From Marinobacterium zhoushanense (GTDB lineage: Bacteria; Pseudomonadota; Gammaproteobacteria; Pseudomonadales; Balneatricaceae), in assembly GCF_014641945.1 (NCBI RefSeq), contig NZ_BMIJ01000005.1, positions 348,718 through 412,717 on the forward strand: DNA of 64,000 nt, written 5' to 3'. Position numbers and translations under genes: made by a program. Of the stretch, positions 41,702 to 51,407 are shown in pieces. Numbering within the stretch: position 1 is the first letter of the stretch; each line of letters starts with the position of its first letter. The notes under the pieces are model-generated. The model did no database searches, had not been told where the DNA came from, and saw only the letters and a list, made by a program, of their open reading frames with translations.

Positions 41702-42568
41702 TCATAGATCGACTTCAATATTGTCGATCAAGCGGGCGGCGCCGAGATAGGCAGCGGCGATGATCACCAGCTCCCTGTCGGCGGCGGTGGCGGCAAGCAT
41801 GTCGGAGCGGCGCAGGATATGGATGTAGTCGCGCATGAATCCATTGCGCTCCAGATGCTGCTGAGCATGCTCGATCAGTCGCTCATGGTTGGTGTCACCT
41901 CCCTTCAGGGCGGCGCGCAGGTCACAGAGAGCGGCGTAGAGCGCAGGTGCAATCGCCAGCTCATCTTCAGTCAGGTAACCGTTACGCGAGCTCAGCGCCA
42001 AGCCGTTGGCCGCACGTTCGGTGCTGACGCCGATCAGTTCCACCGGCATCGACAGGTCATCGACCATGCGGCGGATGACATGCAGTTGCTGATAATCCTT
42101 GCAGCCAAACACAGCGACATCGGGCTGAATCAGATTGAACAGTTTATTGACGATGGTGGTCACGCCACGAAAGTGCCCGGGTCGGCTGGCGCCACAGTAT
42201 AGGTCCGAAATGCCCGGTACCTCGACGAAGGTCTGGCCCGCGCGGCCCTGTGGATAAACTTCAGCTTCGGTGGGTGCAAACAGCAGGTTACACCCGAACG
42301 CCTCCAGCTGTGCCTGATCCTCTGCCAGGGTGCGTGGATAGCGCTCAAGATCTTCGTTCGGGCCAAACTGCAGCGGGTTGACGAAGATCGATGCGACCAC
42401 GAAGTCGGCATTGGCAACCGCGGTCTCGACCAGGCGCAGGTGGCCCTGATGCAGATTGCCCATGGTCGGCACCAGCGCGATACGCTTGCCGCTGGCGCGC
42501 TCGGCGTTGAGGCGTGAGCGAAGCTCGGCGATGGTGGTAAGAGTCTGCAGCTTGTTATTCGAATCCAT
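41702..42568 (-). CDS. panC: Pantothenate synthetase
   Basis: Joins pantoate and beta-alanine with ATP to make pantothenate. 288 residues from the ATG at 42568 ([20 protein letters not shown]); a longer frame runs left inside panB and is rejected because alignment starts here. Motifs are [15 protein letters not shown] (HIGH-like ATP site), [34 protein letters not shown] and [10 protein letters not shown] (KMSKS-like). Its start overlaps the panB stop by 14 bp, so the two are translationally coupled. Last gene of the pcnB-folK-panB-panC unit. Confidence 0.97.
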   Translation of the reverse strand: MDSNNKLQTLTTIAELRSRLNAERASGKRIALVPTMGNLHQGHLRLVETAVANADFVVASIFVNPLQFGPNEDLERYPRTLAEDQAQLEAFGCNLLFAPTEAEVYPQGRAGQTFVEVPGISDLYCGASRPGHFRGVTTIVNKLFNLIQPDVAVFGCKDYQQLHVIRRMVDDLSMPVELIGVSTERAANGLALSSRNGYLTEDELAIAPALYAALCDLRAALKGGDTNHERLIEHAQQHLERNGFMRDYIHILRRSDMLAATAADRELVIIAAAYLGAARLIDNIEVDL

Positions 42569-43349
42569 GCTCTTTACTCGGGAAACTGGAGTTTCTGACC
42601 TGTTCGGCATAGAGACGGATCGCCGCCTCGATGCTGTCGCTTTCCGCCATGAAGTCCTTGACGAACCTCGGTCGACGTCCGGGGGTAATACCCAGCATAT
42701 CCTGTAGTACCAGCACCTGGGCATCGGTATGGACGCCGGCACCGATGCCGATGACCGGAATGCCCGCATTCAGGGTGATCTCCTGAGCCAGTACCGAGGG
42801 TACACACTCGAGTAGCAGCATGCTGGCGCCGGCTTCTTCGAGCATGCGCGCATCCTCGATCATCTTCAGCGCCGACTCGCGGCTGCGACCCTGAACCCGG
42901 TAGCCGCCCAGCTTATTTACTGCCTGAGGTGTCAGTCCCAGGTGGGCGCAGACCGGGACGCCGCGTTCGCATAGCAGGTTGATGCTATCGCACAACCAGC
43001 GGCCACCCTCAAGTTTGATGATATGGGCACCCGCTTGCATCAGCGCCGCCGATGAACTCATCGCCTGCTCCGCAGTGGCGTAGCTCATGAACGGCAGGTC
43101 GGCCATGATCATGGCGCCCCGATTACCGCGGGCAACGCAGGCGGTATGGTAGGCCATATCCTCCAGGGTTACCGGCAACGTGCTGTCGTGACCCTGCAGT
43201 ACCATGCCGAGTGAATCCCCGACCAGGATCATCTCGACGCCTGCGCTACTGACAAGGTGCGCAAAGGTGGCATCGTAGGCGGTCAGCACAGCGAACTTTT
43301 CGCCGGCGGCCTTACGTTCGGTCAGGGTGTGCAGGGTGATATTACTCAT
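42555..43349 (-). CDS. panB: 3-methyl-2-oxobutanoate hydroxymethyltransferase
   Basis: First committed step of pantothenate synthesis: adds a hydroxymethyl group from methylene-tetrahydrofolate to 2-oxoisovalerate. 264 residues, full length. Metal and substrate blocks: [60 protein letters not shown] and [20 protein letters not shown]. The ATG at 43349 is 33 bp after folK. It overlaps panC by 14 bp. Confidence 0.97.
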   Translation of the reverse strand: MSNITLHTLTERKAAGEKFAVLTAYDATFAHLVSSAGVEMILVGDSLGMVLQGHDSTLPVTLEDMAYHTACVARGNRGAMIMADLPFMSYATAEQAMSSSAALMQAGAHIIKLEGGRWLCDSINLLCERGVPVCAHLGLTPQAVNKLGGYRVQGRSRESALKMIEDARMLEEAGASMLLLECVPSVLAQEITLNAGIPVIGIGAGVHTDAQVLVLQDMLGITPGRRPRFVKDFMAESDSIEAAIRLYAEQVRNSSFPSKEHGFE

Positions 43350-43382
43350 GCAAGCTTCCGGGTTGGCGTCAGACAGGGCGGA

Positions 43383-43874
43383 TTATAGCGGTAACCGTTC
43401 AAGAGTGCCCATGGGGCAAAGGGCTAATAGGCTATCCAGCGCGCCGCCGCCGGGCAGTGTCAGCTCGGGGGCTATCTCGGCCAGAGGCCAGAGCACGAAA
43501 CCGCGCTCCCGCATATAGGGGTGGGGGACGTGTAGACGTGCGGTGTCGATCAGATCATTACCGTACAGCAGCAGGTCGAGGTCGAGGGTGCGGGGCCCCC
43601 AGTGGCGTTCGCGTACCCGCCGGTGATGCTGCTCGATCGCCTGCAGTTGATCGAGCAGAGCTTCCGCTTCCAGGCTGGTGTACAGCTCGGCAACGGCGTT
43701 GATGAAATCGGGCTGATCCTGAGGGCCGACCGGGTCCGAGCGGTACAGTGATGAGCGCGTGCCGAGGCGACAGCCGTCAAGTTTGGCGAGCTCGTCAAAG
43801 GCGCTTAAGACCTGCTGTTGCGGATCGTCCAGGTTGCTGCCCAGGCCGATAAAGCAACGTACGGTTTCAGTCAT
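43383..43874 (-). CDS. folK: HPPK, 6-hydroxymethyl-7,8-dihydropterin pyrophosphokinase
   Basis: Transfers pyrophosphate from ATP to 6-hydroxymethyl-dihydropterin, supplying the substrate of FolP (encoded at 21.9 kb). 163 residues from the ATG at 43874, starting MTETVRCFIGLGSNLDDPQQ. Core motifs are YRSDPVGPQDQPDFINAVAE and RERHWGPRTLDLDLLLYGND followed by VPHPYMRERGFVLWPL. The start overlaps the pcnB stop by 8 bp; the longer frame into pcnB is rejected. Confidence 0.96.
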   Translation of the reverse strand: MTETVRCFIGLGSNLDDPQQQVLSAFDELAKLDGCRLGTRSSLYRSDPVGPQDQPDFINAVAELYTSLEAEALLDQLQAIEQHHRRVRERHWGPRTLDLDLLLYGNDLIDTARLHVPHPYMRERGFVLWPLAEIAPELTLPGGGALDSLLALCPMGTLERLPL

Positions 43875-45324
43875 TATCGGCGCTCTGGTTGCTGCTCCTG
43901 CGACGGCGGCGACGCTTTTTCGGGGCGGGTGAGCCCTCACTGCCACGGCCGGCTCCTCGCTGCATGGTGTTGCGCTGCTGCTCGTCGGCGTTCTGGAAAT
44001 CGGTCCACCACTGGCTCAGGCCATCAAGTGCTTCGCCGCTGCTCTCGCGCAGCAACAGCAGGTCGTAGGCGGCGCGGAAGCGCGGGTGGGTCAGCAGCTG
44101 GTCGGCACGGCCGCGACGCGGCAGGCGCTGTTGCAGTTCCCAGATCTCTCGGACAGGTGCAGAGAAGCGGCGCGGGATCGCGGTGGAGCGTACCTGCTCC
44201 GCCAGCACCTCATTGGCGGCCTGGTGCAGGCACTGCAGCGGTGGCAGGTCGCGTTGGTCCAGCAGCTCCTGCAGGCGACGCTGCATCGGATACCAGAGCA
44301 GTGCGGCAAACAGGAAGGCGGGGGTGACGCTCTTGCCCTGGGCCAGGCGACGGTCTGTGTTGGCCAGCGCTTGGTAGACCAGTGCCTCGACCGGGTACTC
44401 CTCCGAATCGAGCATGGCGTCGGTCTGTGGAAACAGGGTGCGGAACAGATCGAAGCGTTTGAGCTGACGCAGGGATGCTTCGCCATGGCCGCTCTGCAGC
44501 AGTTTCAGTGCTTCGTCGAACAGACGCGCCGGGGCGATGCGGGTCAGCATCTGACCCAGTTTATGAATCGGTTGTGCAGTGCCCGGTTCGATCTCGAAAC
44601 CGAGCTTGGCGGCAAAGCGCGCCGCGCGAAGCATGCGCACCGGATCTTCCCGGTAGCGCGCTTCGGGATCGCCGATCATGCGGATCTGGCGTTTTTTCAG
44701 ATCGGCATAGCCGTTGGCGAAATCATGGATGCTGTGGTCGCGGACGCAGTAGTAGAGCGCGTTGATGGTAAAGTCTCGGCGCAGGGCGTCCTCTTCGATG
44801 GTGCCATACACATTGTCACGCAGAATCATGCCCGACTCGGCCTGGCGGCCATGTTCGCCGTCGTTGTCATCACTGTCATGGCCGGCGCGAAAAGTGGCTA
44901 CTTCGATCAGTTCCCGGCCGAATCGTACGTGCAGCAGCTTGAAACGGCGTCCGATCAGGCGCGAGCGGCGGAACAGTTCTTCCGCTTCTTCCGGATGGGC
45001 GGAGGTCGCGACATCGAAGTCTTTCGGTTGCAGGCCCATCAGCAGATCGCGGATACAGCCGCCGACCAGGTAGGCGTCATAACCCTCATCCTGCAGTCGA
45101 TAGACCACTTTCATGGCGTTGTCGTCGAGCCTCTGACGGGGAATGCGGTGGTCATCCTCCGGGATAACGCGTTTCTCGCCCAACGGCAGCTCCTCGGAGT
45201 CGATCGGCGTGGGTTGCAGACTCTGCTGTGACGCTGAGGGGCGTGCAATGGTGCGCTGGACATAAAGGAAGCCCAGCAAAGGTATGGCGATAACCAGTAA
45301 CAGAATAGATAACGATGTGAGCAT
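43867..45324 (-). CDS. pcnB: Poly(A) polymerase I
   Basis: Adds poly(A) tails to RNA 3' ends and so promotes RNA decay and plasmid copy control. The catalytic core shows YDAYLVGGCIRDLLMG, the DxD metal motif in PKDFDVATSAHP, RRDFTINALYY, DPVRMLRAARFAAKLGF and RLFDEALKLL; the C-terminus is Arg-rich (KKRRRRRRSSNQ), as in PcnB. Start uncertain. From the ATG at 45324 the protein (485 aa) begins with a strong hydrophobic helix (LTSLSILLLVIAIPLLGFLY) not usual in PcnB; the frame also opens at TTG 45357. A TTG at 45183 has GAGGAG six bases upstream and would give a standard soluble enzyme (MGEKRVIPEDDHRIPR). It overlaps folK by 8 bp. Confidence 0.93.
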   Translation of the reverse strand: MLTSLSILLLVIAIPLLGFLYVQRTIARPSASQQSLQPTPIDSEELPLGEKRVIPEDDHRIPRQRLDDNAMKVVYRLQDEGYDAYLVGGCIRDLLMGLQPKDFDVATSAHPEEAEELFRRSRLIGRRFKLLHVRFGRELIEVATFRAGHDSDDNDGEHGRQAESGMILRDNVYGTIEEDALRRDFTINALYYCVRDHSIHDFANGYADLKKRQIRMIGDPEARYREDPVRMLRAARFAAKLGFEIEPGTAQPIHKLGQMLTRIAPARLFDEALKLLQSGHGEASLRQLKRFDLFRTLFPQTDAMLDSEEYPVEALVYQALANTDRRLAQGKSVTPAFLFAALLWYPMQRRLQELLDQRDLPPLQCLHQAANEVLAEQVRSTAIPRRFSAPVREIWELQQRLPRRGRADQLLTHPRFRAAYDLLLLRESSGEALDGLSQWWTDFQNADEQQRNTMQRGAGRGSEGSPAPKKRRRRRRSSNQSADND

Positions 45325-45503
45325 CAGTGCAGGGTCGCTGTCTCGATAATAGGACAATTAAGGTGGCGCATCATAGCATCTACCCGGGGTTATCTGTAGT
45401 CCGGTGCAGTATGCCTGAGGCAGTTGCGACATATGCTGTTGAAGCGTTCAGGCAGATTCGAGAACGAAGCGGGGAAAGCAGGGATAAGTAGAGGGGTGTA
45501 GAT

Positions 45504-45734
45504 GAAAAGCTTGATGCGAGAGGTTAGGGGGGGGTGCTGATCACAAAGTATGGGCATCTCAAGCTGCGCGATCGGATTATTATTTTTATTACCGACATGG
45601 CTGCTAGGTCGCCGACTCTGTGACCAGCCAAGCCTCATTTTTATTTTTATTCGAGGCGGGACACCTTTCCGTTGCGACTATTTTTATTTTTATTGCTGTC
45701 GCAGCTTCTAAGGCCGTCGTTGTTGTTGTTCTGG
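45504..45734 (-). ncRNA. crcZ: CrcZ-like small RNA (Hfq/Crc-sequestering) locus
   Basis: Predicted small RNA between cbrB and pcnB, the exact position of crcZ in Pseudomonas. In that genus CbrB with sigma-54 makes CrcZ, which binds Hfq and Crc through AAnAAnAA motifs and relieves catabolite repression. The start near 45734 is set by the sigma-54 promoter at 45746-45760. The minus strand then shows four A-rich motifs: AACAACAACAACG (45717-45728), AATAAAAATAAAAATA (45679-45694), AATAAAAATAAAAATG (45636-45651) and AATAAAAATAATAAT (45576-45590). A terminator-like hairpin (AGCTTGA and TCAAGCT extended by GCATC-type pairs, then TTTT) ends near 45504, giving about 230 nt; Pseudomonas CrcZ is longer, so the 3' end is uncertain and may run toward 45400. 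No protein-coding frame here is credible. Confidence 0.75.
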
Positions 45735-45745
45735 TCTCCTATAGA

Positions 45746-45760
45746 GCATTAGGCGTGCCA
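45746..45760 (-). promoter_or_regulatory. Sigma-54 (-24/-12) promoter of the CrcZ-like RNA
   Basis: On the minus strand TGGCACGCCTAATGC: GG, ten bases, GC, with TGGCAC matching the -24 consensus in full. The -12 half is ATGC, near TTGC. The neighbouring gene cbrB encodes a GAFTGA-type activator that works with sigma-54. Confidence 0.8.
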
Positions 45761-45833
45761 GTTTTTGTAAAAAACTTTAAAAACAGTATGTTAAGAAAAA
45801 CTAACGCTATAAGTGCTATTTTTTCACCTATTC

Positions 45834-45927
45834 TGTTACCTGCTACTGTTACCGCGTGACACGTTTATTGCACTGCAGCATGGGTAGATAGGTAACACTT
45901 TGGAACTGTTACCCCTCGACCTACGTG

Positions 45928-45931
<4 letters not shown>
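45834..45931 (-). promoter_or_regulatory. Cluster of TGTTAC/GTAACA half-sites (putative CbrB enhancer)
   Basis: Five perfect copies of TGTTAC or its complement in 98 bp, at 45834, 45847, 45892 (opposite orientation), 45907 and 45926 (overlapping the cbrB stop). They sit 75-170 bp upstream of the sigma-54 promoter, normal for an activator site. As I recall, CbrB sites in P. aeruginosa are built from TGTTAC and GTAACA; the spacing here differs. Confidence 0.6.
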
Positions 45932-47319
<1,388 letters not shown>

Positions 47320-47351
47320 ATGGCTTGGACCCTGTATAGCTTGATCGGTAC

Positions 47352-50270
47352 TCAATCGGGGGAAGAACCGTTGTACCGGGGTAAGGTTATGACCACCTGA
47401 GTGCCATTATTCTGCTTTTTATCGGCGGGGCTGAAGAGTTCGATACTACCATAGTGTTCGGTAATAATATTATAGACTAAAGGCAGACCGAGCCCGGTAC
47501 CCTTGCCGGGCTCCTTCGTGGTGAAGAAGGGCTCAAACAAGTGCTCGATATGCTCGGGTGCGATTCCGCTGCCCTCATCGGTAATACTCAATAAGATCCG
47601 GTTGCCCTCGCTACTCGCGTCTATCCGTATTTCACCCTGATCCGGCGAGGCGTCGCTGGCATTGTTCAATAGATTGATGAACACCTGCAACATCTGTTGC
47701 GGGTCGGCATAACTATATAAATCGGTCGCGACGCTGTTGGTAAAGCGTTGCTGGCGAACCCGGCTGTCGAGCTGTACCAGGCGGATGGCATCGGCGATAC
47801 ATTCATGCAGTGAAACGCGCTCGCGCAGCATGGAGTTCTGCTGGCGGCCGGTATGGGCGAACCTGACCAGCGACTGTACGATTCGACTGATCCTTTCCGT
47901 CTGTTCGACGATCTGCTCGCCGGTTTCAAGCACCTCCGGCGTATCGGTTTCCAGTTTCAGATTCTGCGCCAGGCAGGCGATGCCGGTCACCGGGTTACCG
48001 ATCTCGTGAGCAACCCCGGCGGCAAAGCGGCCGATCGAGGCCAGGCGCTCCTGATGGGCCAGGTTGCGCGAGATCATCTGATATTCGGTTTCATCTTCGA
48101 CCAGCAGTACCATCCCCTCCGCTGAGGCATGGCCCAGCGAGGCCTTGTGCAGGCTGAACCAACGCGGAAAACCGTTGATATCGACCTGTACTGCGGGTTC
48201 GTGGTGGGCGTCGCCACTGGCAAACTCGTCCAGCAACCGGTCCCAGGGCGGTGGCAGGCTGATCAGTCGCAGTCCGATACAGCTCTCGTCATCAATGCCG
48301 GTATAGCGGGCCAGCTCGCTGTTCCAAAACTGTATGCGGCGCTCCTCGTTCAGGGTGCAGGCGCCGATGGGGAGGCGCTGCAGGGTGACGCGGTGGTAGC
48401 GGCGTAACTGGTCGAGCTCGGCGGCCAGGCCCGAGAGCCGGGCGTCATAGTGTTCCAGCTGCTGCTCCAGCAGATGTACCTCCCTGGCGCGAAAGCCGGC
48501 GGAGGGCGCCGCCGACCGGGGCTGTAGAATCGCCGCGGCCTCGACCGGGCCAAGCAGGCCGGAGAGGTTGTGTTCCAGTTGATTGCGCAGGCGCAGCATG
48601 TCGATGGGGCGAAGGTTGCCCAACGGCAGATTCAGCTCGACGCGCGCCCGATTGACCTCGCGGTTGGCGCTGTCGACCCCTATGCGGGGCTCCAGCTGGG
48701 CGACAAGGTCACTGGCCTGGCCTGCCGCGGGCAGGGCCAGGCCCAGGGGACGCTGCAGGCTATTCAACACACAGGCCTCGGCGCTCTGGCGTTCGCTGGA
48801 ACTGCCGGGGAACAGCAGTGAGCCTATCACCATCAGTACCAGGTTCAGCAGCACGGAAAGGAGCACGAAAAGGTACCAGTGCTGATCGCTGCTGATCGGT
48901 ATGTCGATCTGCAGTATCTCCCGGTGCAGGGGCAGGGTGATGGCGAACAGCCAGATGCCGAAGCCGCCAGTCAGCCCGAGCAGAAAACCTCGGCGGCTGG
49001 CGCCAGGCCAATACAGCGTGGCCAGCAGCCCGGGCAGAAACTGCAGAAATGCCGCGAAGCCCAGAGAACCGAGTTGCTGCAGCGAGAAGCTCTCGCCGAA
49101 AGTGATGAAAAACAGATAGCAGGCGAAAATCAGCAGAATGATCAGAAAGCGGCGGAGCCAGAGCAGCCAGGTGTAGAAACGGGTCTGTTCCGGACGCCGA
49201 ACCAGTGGCAGCACCAGGTGATTTTGCAGCATCGATGCCAGTGCGACGACGGCCACGATGATCAAGCCGCTGGCGGCGGACAGGCCGCCGATCAGTGCGA
49301 CCAGGGTCAGCCAGGGTTGATTCAGGGTATGGCCGAGATTGAGTACCACGAACTCCGAGTTGGTGGTCATGCCGCCGCTGGCATGGGCGGCCCAGAGGAT
49401 CGGTGGCACGCAGAGCGCCATCAACAGCAGGAACAGCGGCATCACCCAGGTGGCTTTGTACAGGCTTTCGTAGGAGACGTTTTCGGTAAACGCCAGGTGG
49501 AACATGTGCGGCATCACCACGGCGCTGGTGAAGAAGGCCAGGATCAGCACCTGCCAACCGCCGGGGGTGGTCGGTTTCTGCATCTGCTGCAGCGCCAGGG
49601 GATTGGCATCTAGCCAGCTCTGCAACCCTTCATGACCCTCGAAAAAACCGAAGTAGGCAAAGAGGGCGACGGTGACCAGCGCCAACAGTTTGATAATCGA
49701 TTCGATGGCAACGGCGACCACCAGGCCGCTGTGGCTGTTGCGCAGAGAGGCGCGGCGCGCCCCGAACAGTATCGCGAACAGTGCGATGATGGTGCAGAAG
49801 CCCGCCGCGATCTGGGCCCGGTCGACCTGTTGGTTGAGCAGGTAGATCGAGTCGGACACCGCCTGGATCTGGATCGACAGCAGGGGCAGGCAGGCCACCA
49901 GCAGCGCCAGAGCGGTCAGGGTGCCGACCCCGCCGCTGCGAAAACGAAACGCGAACAGGTCGGCCAGGGAGGAGAGCTGATAGGTGCGTGTTATGCGCAG
50001 GATCGGGATTAGAATCACCGGTGCCAGCATGAAGGCGGCTGCAGCGCCGATGTAGGAGCCGAGGTAGAGCAGGCCCGATTCGGCGGCCACTCCGAAAGCG
50101 CCGTAAAAGGTCCAGGCGCTGGCATAGACACCCAATGACAGCGCGTGCAGCAGCGGGTGGCGAACCAGCTTGGGCGGCAACAGGCCGCGTTCGGTCAGGT
50201 AGGCTGCACCGAATAGACAGAGTAGATAGGTGAAGCAGATCAGCAGCAGTTGGGGCAGTTCAAAGTTCAT
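47352..50270 (-). CDS. cbrA: CbrA, sensor histidine kinase with solute-symporter domain
   Basis: Inner-membrane sensor kinase of the CbrA-CbrB system. About 972 residues from the ATG at 50270. The N-terminal 500 residues form a sodium/solute symporter (SSS) domain with some 13 hydrophobic helices (start LLLICFTYLLCLFGAAYLTE). A cytoplasmic linker and PAS domain follow (RLPIGACTLNEERRIQFWNS). Then come HisKA with the phospho-acceptor histidine near residue 753 in FAAGVAHEIGNPVTG, and the HATPase domain with NLLNNASDASP, DEGSGI and GKGTGLGLPLVY. Histidine has been reported as a transported ligand of CbrA in Pseudomonas. The start overlaps the cbrX-like gene by 11 bp; the longer TTG start at 50288 lacks a ribosome binding site. 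Confidence 0.93.
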   Translation of the reverse strand: MNFELPQLLLICFTYLLCLFGAAYLTERGLLPPKLVRHPLLHALSLGVYASAWTFYGAFGVAAESGLLYLGSYIGAAAAFMLAPVILIPILRITRTYQLSSLADLFAFRFRSGGVGTLTALALLVACLPLLSIQIQAVSDSIYLLNQQVDRAQIAAGFCTIIALFAILFGARRASLRNSHSGLVVAVAIESIIKLLALVTVALFAYFGFFEGHEGLQSWLDANPLALQQMQKPTTPGGWQVLILAFFTSAVVMPHMFHLAFTENVSYESLYKATWVMPLFLLLMALCVPPILWAAHASGGMTTNSEFVVLNLGHTLNQPWLTLVALIGGLSAASGLIIVAVVALASMLQNHLVLPLVRRPEQTRFYTWLLWLRRFLIILLIFACYLFFITFGESFSLQQLGSLGFAAFLQFLPGLLATLYWPGASRRGFLLGLTGGFGIWLFAITLPLHREILQIDIPISSDQHWYLFVLLSVLLNLVLMVIGSLLFPGSSSERQSAEACVLNSLQRPLGLALPAAGQASDLVAQLEPRIGVDSANREVNRARVELNLPLGNLRPIDMLRLRNQLEHNLSGLLGPVEAAAILQPRSAAPSAGFRAREVHLLEQQLEHYDARLSGLAAELDQLRRYHRVTLQRLPIGACTLNEERRIQFWNSELARYTGIDDESCIGLRLISLPPPWDRLLDEFASGDAHHEPAVQVDINGFPRWFSLHKASLGHASAEGMVLLVEDETEYQMISRNLAHQERLASIGRFAAGVAHEIGNPVTGIACLAQNLKLETDTPEVLETGEQIVEQTERISRIVQSLVRFAHTGRQQNSMLRERVSLHECIADAIRLVQLDSRVRQQRFTNSVATDLYSYADPQQMLQVFINLLNNASDASPDQGEIRIDASSEGNRILLSITDEGSGIAPEHIEHLFEPFFTTKEPGKGTGLGLPLVYNIITEHYGSIELFSPADKKQNNGTQVVITLPRYNGSSPD

Positions 50271-50433
50271 GGCGATGCCACTGTTCAATCAGTGCGACCA
50301 GCATACACAGCCCCAGCCAGATCAGAAAGGGGCGGTACCAGGGGCCACCGCTGAACAGCCAGAGGTCGAGCAGGTAGGGCGCGAGCAGGGCGGTGAGCAG
50401 GGCGAACAGCAGAAGCAGACGATGACTAACCAT
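50260..50433 (-). CDS. cbrX: CbrX-like small membrane protein (57 aa)
   Basis: A 57-codon gene missed by length cut-offs. From the ATG at 50431-50433 it reads MVSHRLLLLFALLTALLAPY, then LLDLWLFSGGPWYRPFLIWL, and ends EQWHRHEL at TGA 50260-50262. Two hydrophobic helices are clear. Its start overlaps the gluQ stop by 8 bp and its end overlaps the cbrA start by 11 bp, so translation should pass from one gene to the next. In Pseudomonas a small gene, cbrX, lies at the same place and couples its translation to cbrA. The protein's own function is not known to me. Confidence 0.75.
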   Translation of the reverse strand: MVSHRLLLLFALLTALLAPYLLDLWLFSGGPWYRPFLIWLGLCMLVALIEQWHRHEL

Positions 50434-51328
50434 GCGCGTGTCCCGCCGGTGCGCAGAGGCTCAGTTGCTTGGGAATGCGATCGATCTGCCAGTGGGCGAT
50501 GGCCCAGGCGAGAATCTCCTCCGCCAAGCCTTCGTACAGCTCGGCGGGTGGTTGCTGACCGAGCAGTTGCAGTGCGCCGAGCAACTGGCTTGAGATCATC
50601 GTTTCGTCCAGATCCAGGGGGCGGGCAAAGGTCTGTTTGCTCAACTTCTGTCCCTGAGCGTTGGTCAGCACCGGCAGGTGTGCGTAACTCGGTCGCTTGT
50701 AGCCGAGGTGTTGCTGCAGGACCAGCTGCCGCGGTGTCTCGTCGATCAGATCGGCGCCGCGTGTGACCTGGGTGATGCCCTGTTCGGCATCGTCGACCAC
50801 GACGGCGAGCTGGTAGGCAAAAAAATCGTCCCGGCGGAAGATGACAAAATCGCCGGGAGCGTCCGACCCGGTGTATATTCGCCGGCCCTGGATCCGATCG
50901 TCGAATTGAAACTCGGAATCGCAGACCACGGCACGCATGGCGCAGAGCGCGGAGCGGTTTGGCGGATGGCGGCGGCAGTGGCCGTCGTAGTGCTGTAGCG
51001 CGTTCCGCTCGCTGAGCTGTTTGCGGCTGCACTGGCAAGGGTAGGCGAGGCCTTCCCGCTGCAGCTGCTCAAGCACCGCACGATACAGTTCCAGGCGCTG
51101 GCTCTGGTAGCTGACGGTGCCGTCCCAGTGCAGGCGGAAACGCTCCAGGGCGTAGAGAATCTGATCACTGGCGCCGGCGACCTCACGTGGCGGATCCAGG
51201 TCCTCGATACGCAGTAGCCAGCGGCCCTGTTGGGCGCGAATATCCAGATAGCTGGCCAGCGCCGCCAGGAGTGAACCAGAGTGGAGTGGGCCTGTGGGCG
51301 AGGGGGCGAAGCGACCGATACCGCTCAA
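50426..51328 (-). CDS. gluQ: Glutamyl-Q tRNA(Asp) synthetase
   Basis: Attaches glutamate to the queuosine in the anticodon loop of tRNA-Asp. It is a truncated glutamyl-tRNA synthetase without the anticodon-binding domain. About 300 residues. The HIGH-like motif is in GRFAPSPTGPLHSGSLLAAL, then RIEDLDPPRE, the zinc-site CQCSR...CRRH region, FRRDDFFAYQLAVVVDDAEQ and the KMSKS-like KLSKQ. The start is TTG at 51328 (MSGIGRFAPSPTG); no ATG is in frame nearby, so this start is tentative. It follows dksA, as in Pseudomonas and E. coli, with an 80-bp gap holding a hairpin. Confidence 0.93.
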   Translation of the reverse strand: MSGIGRFAPSPTGPLHSGSLLAALASYLDIRAQQGRWLLRIEDLDPPREVAGASDQILYALERFRLHWDGTVSYQSQRLELYRAVLEQLQREGLAYPCQCSRKQLSERNALQHYDGHCRRHPPNRSALCAMRAVVCDSEFQFDDRIQGRRIYTGSDAPGDFVIFRRDDFFAYQLAVVVDDAEQGITQVTRGADLIDETPRQLVLQQHLGYKRPSYAHLPVLTNAQGQKLSKQTFARPLDLDETMISSQLLGALQLLGQQPPAELYEGLAEEILAWAIAHWQIDRIPKQLSLCAPAGHAHG

Positions 51329-51367
51329 GAGTGCCGGGTCCTGACTGTCAAGGCATGGGCCGGGTGC

Positions 51368-51396
51368 CTGGGCTGCGGCGGTCGCCGCAGGCCCAG
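51368..51396 (-). terminator. GC-rich hairpin between dksA and gluQ
   Basis: CTGGGCTGCGGCG pairs with CGCCGCAGGCCCAG with one bulged base and a minimal loop. It lies just after the dksA stop on the minus strand. No T run follows, so it may weaken rather than block transcription into gluQ. Confidence 0.5.
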
Positions 51397-51407
51397 AGTA
51401 CAGCGGC

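Noticed and set aside
41702..42769. Longer panC frame with about 67 extra N-terminal residues
   Set aside because: The extension lies in the panB coding region in another frame; panC aligns from ATG 42568.
45390..45638. 82-codon minus-strand frame between the small RNA and pcnB
   Set aside because: No start signal or family feature; it begins within one of the A-rich hairpin regions of the RNA.
45577..45694. A-rich triple repeat as a CRISPR or simple-repeat array
   Set aside because: Only three short units with unequal spacing (about 43 and 60 bp) and no cas genes; the loop placement and AAnAAnAA form fit Hfq/Crc sites better.
45620..45859. 79-codon hydrophobic frame on the plus strand
   Set aside because: Its Phe/Leu/Ile-rich sequence is the complement of the A-rich motifs of the minus-strand RNA, and it covers the sigma-54 promoter; no ribosome binding site is seen.
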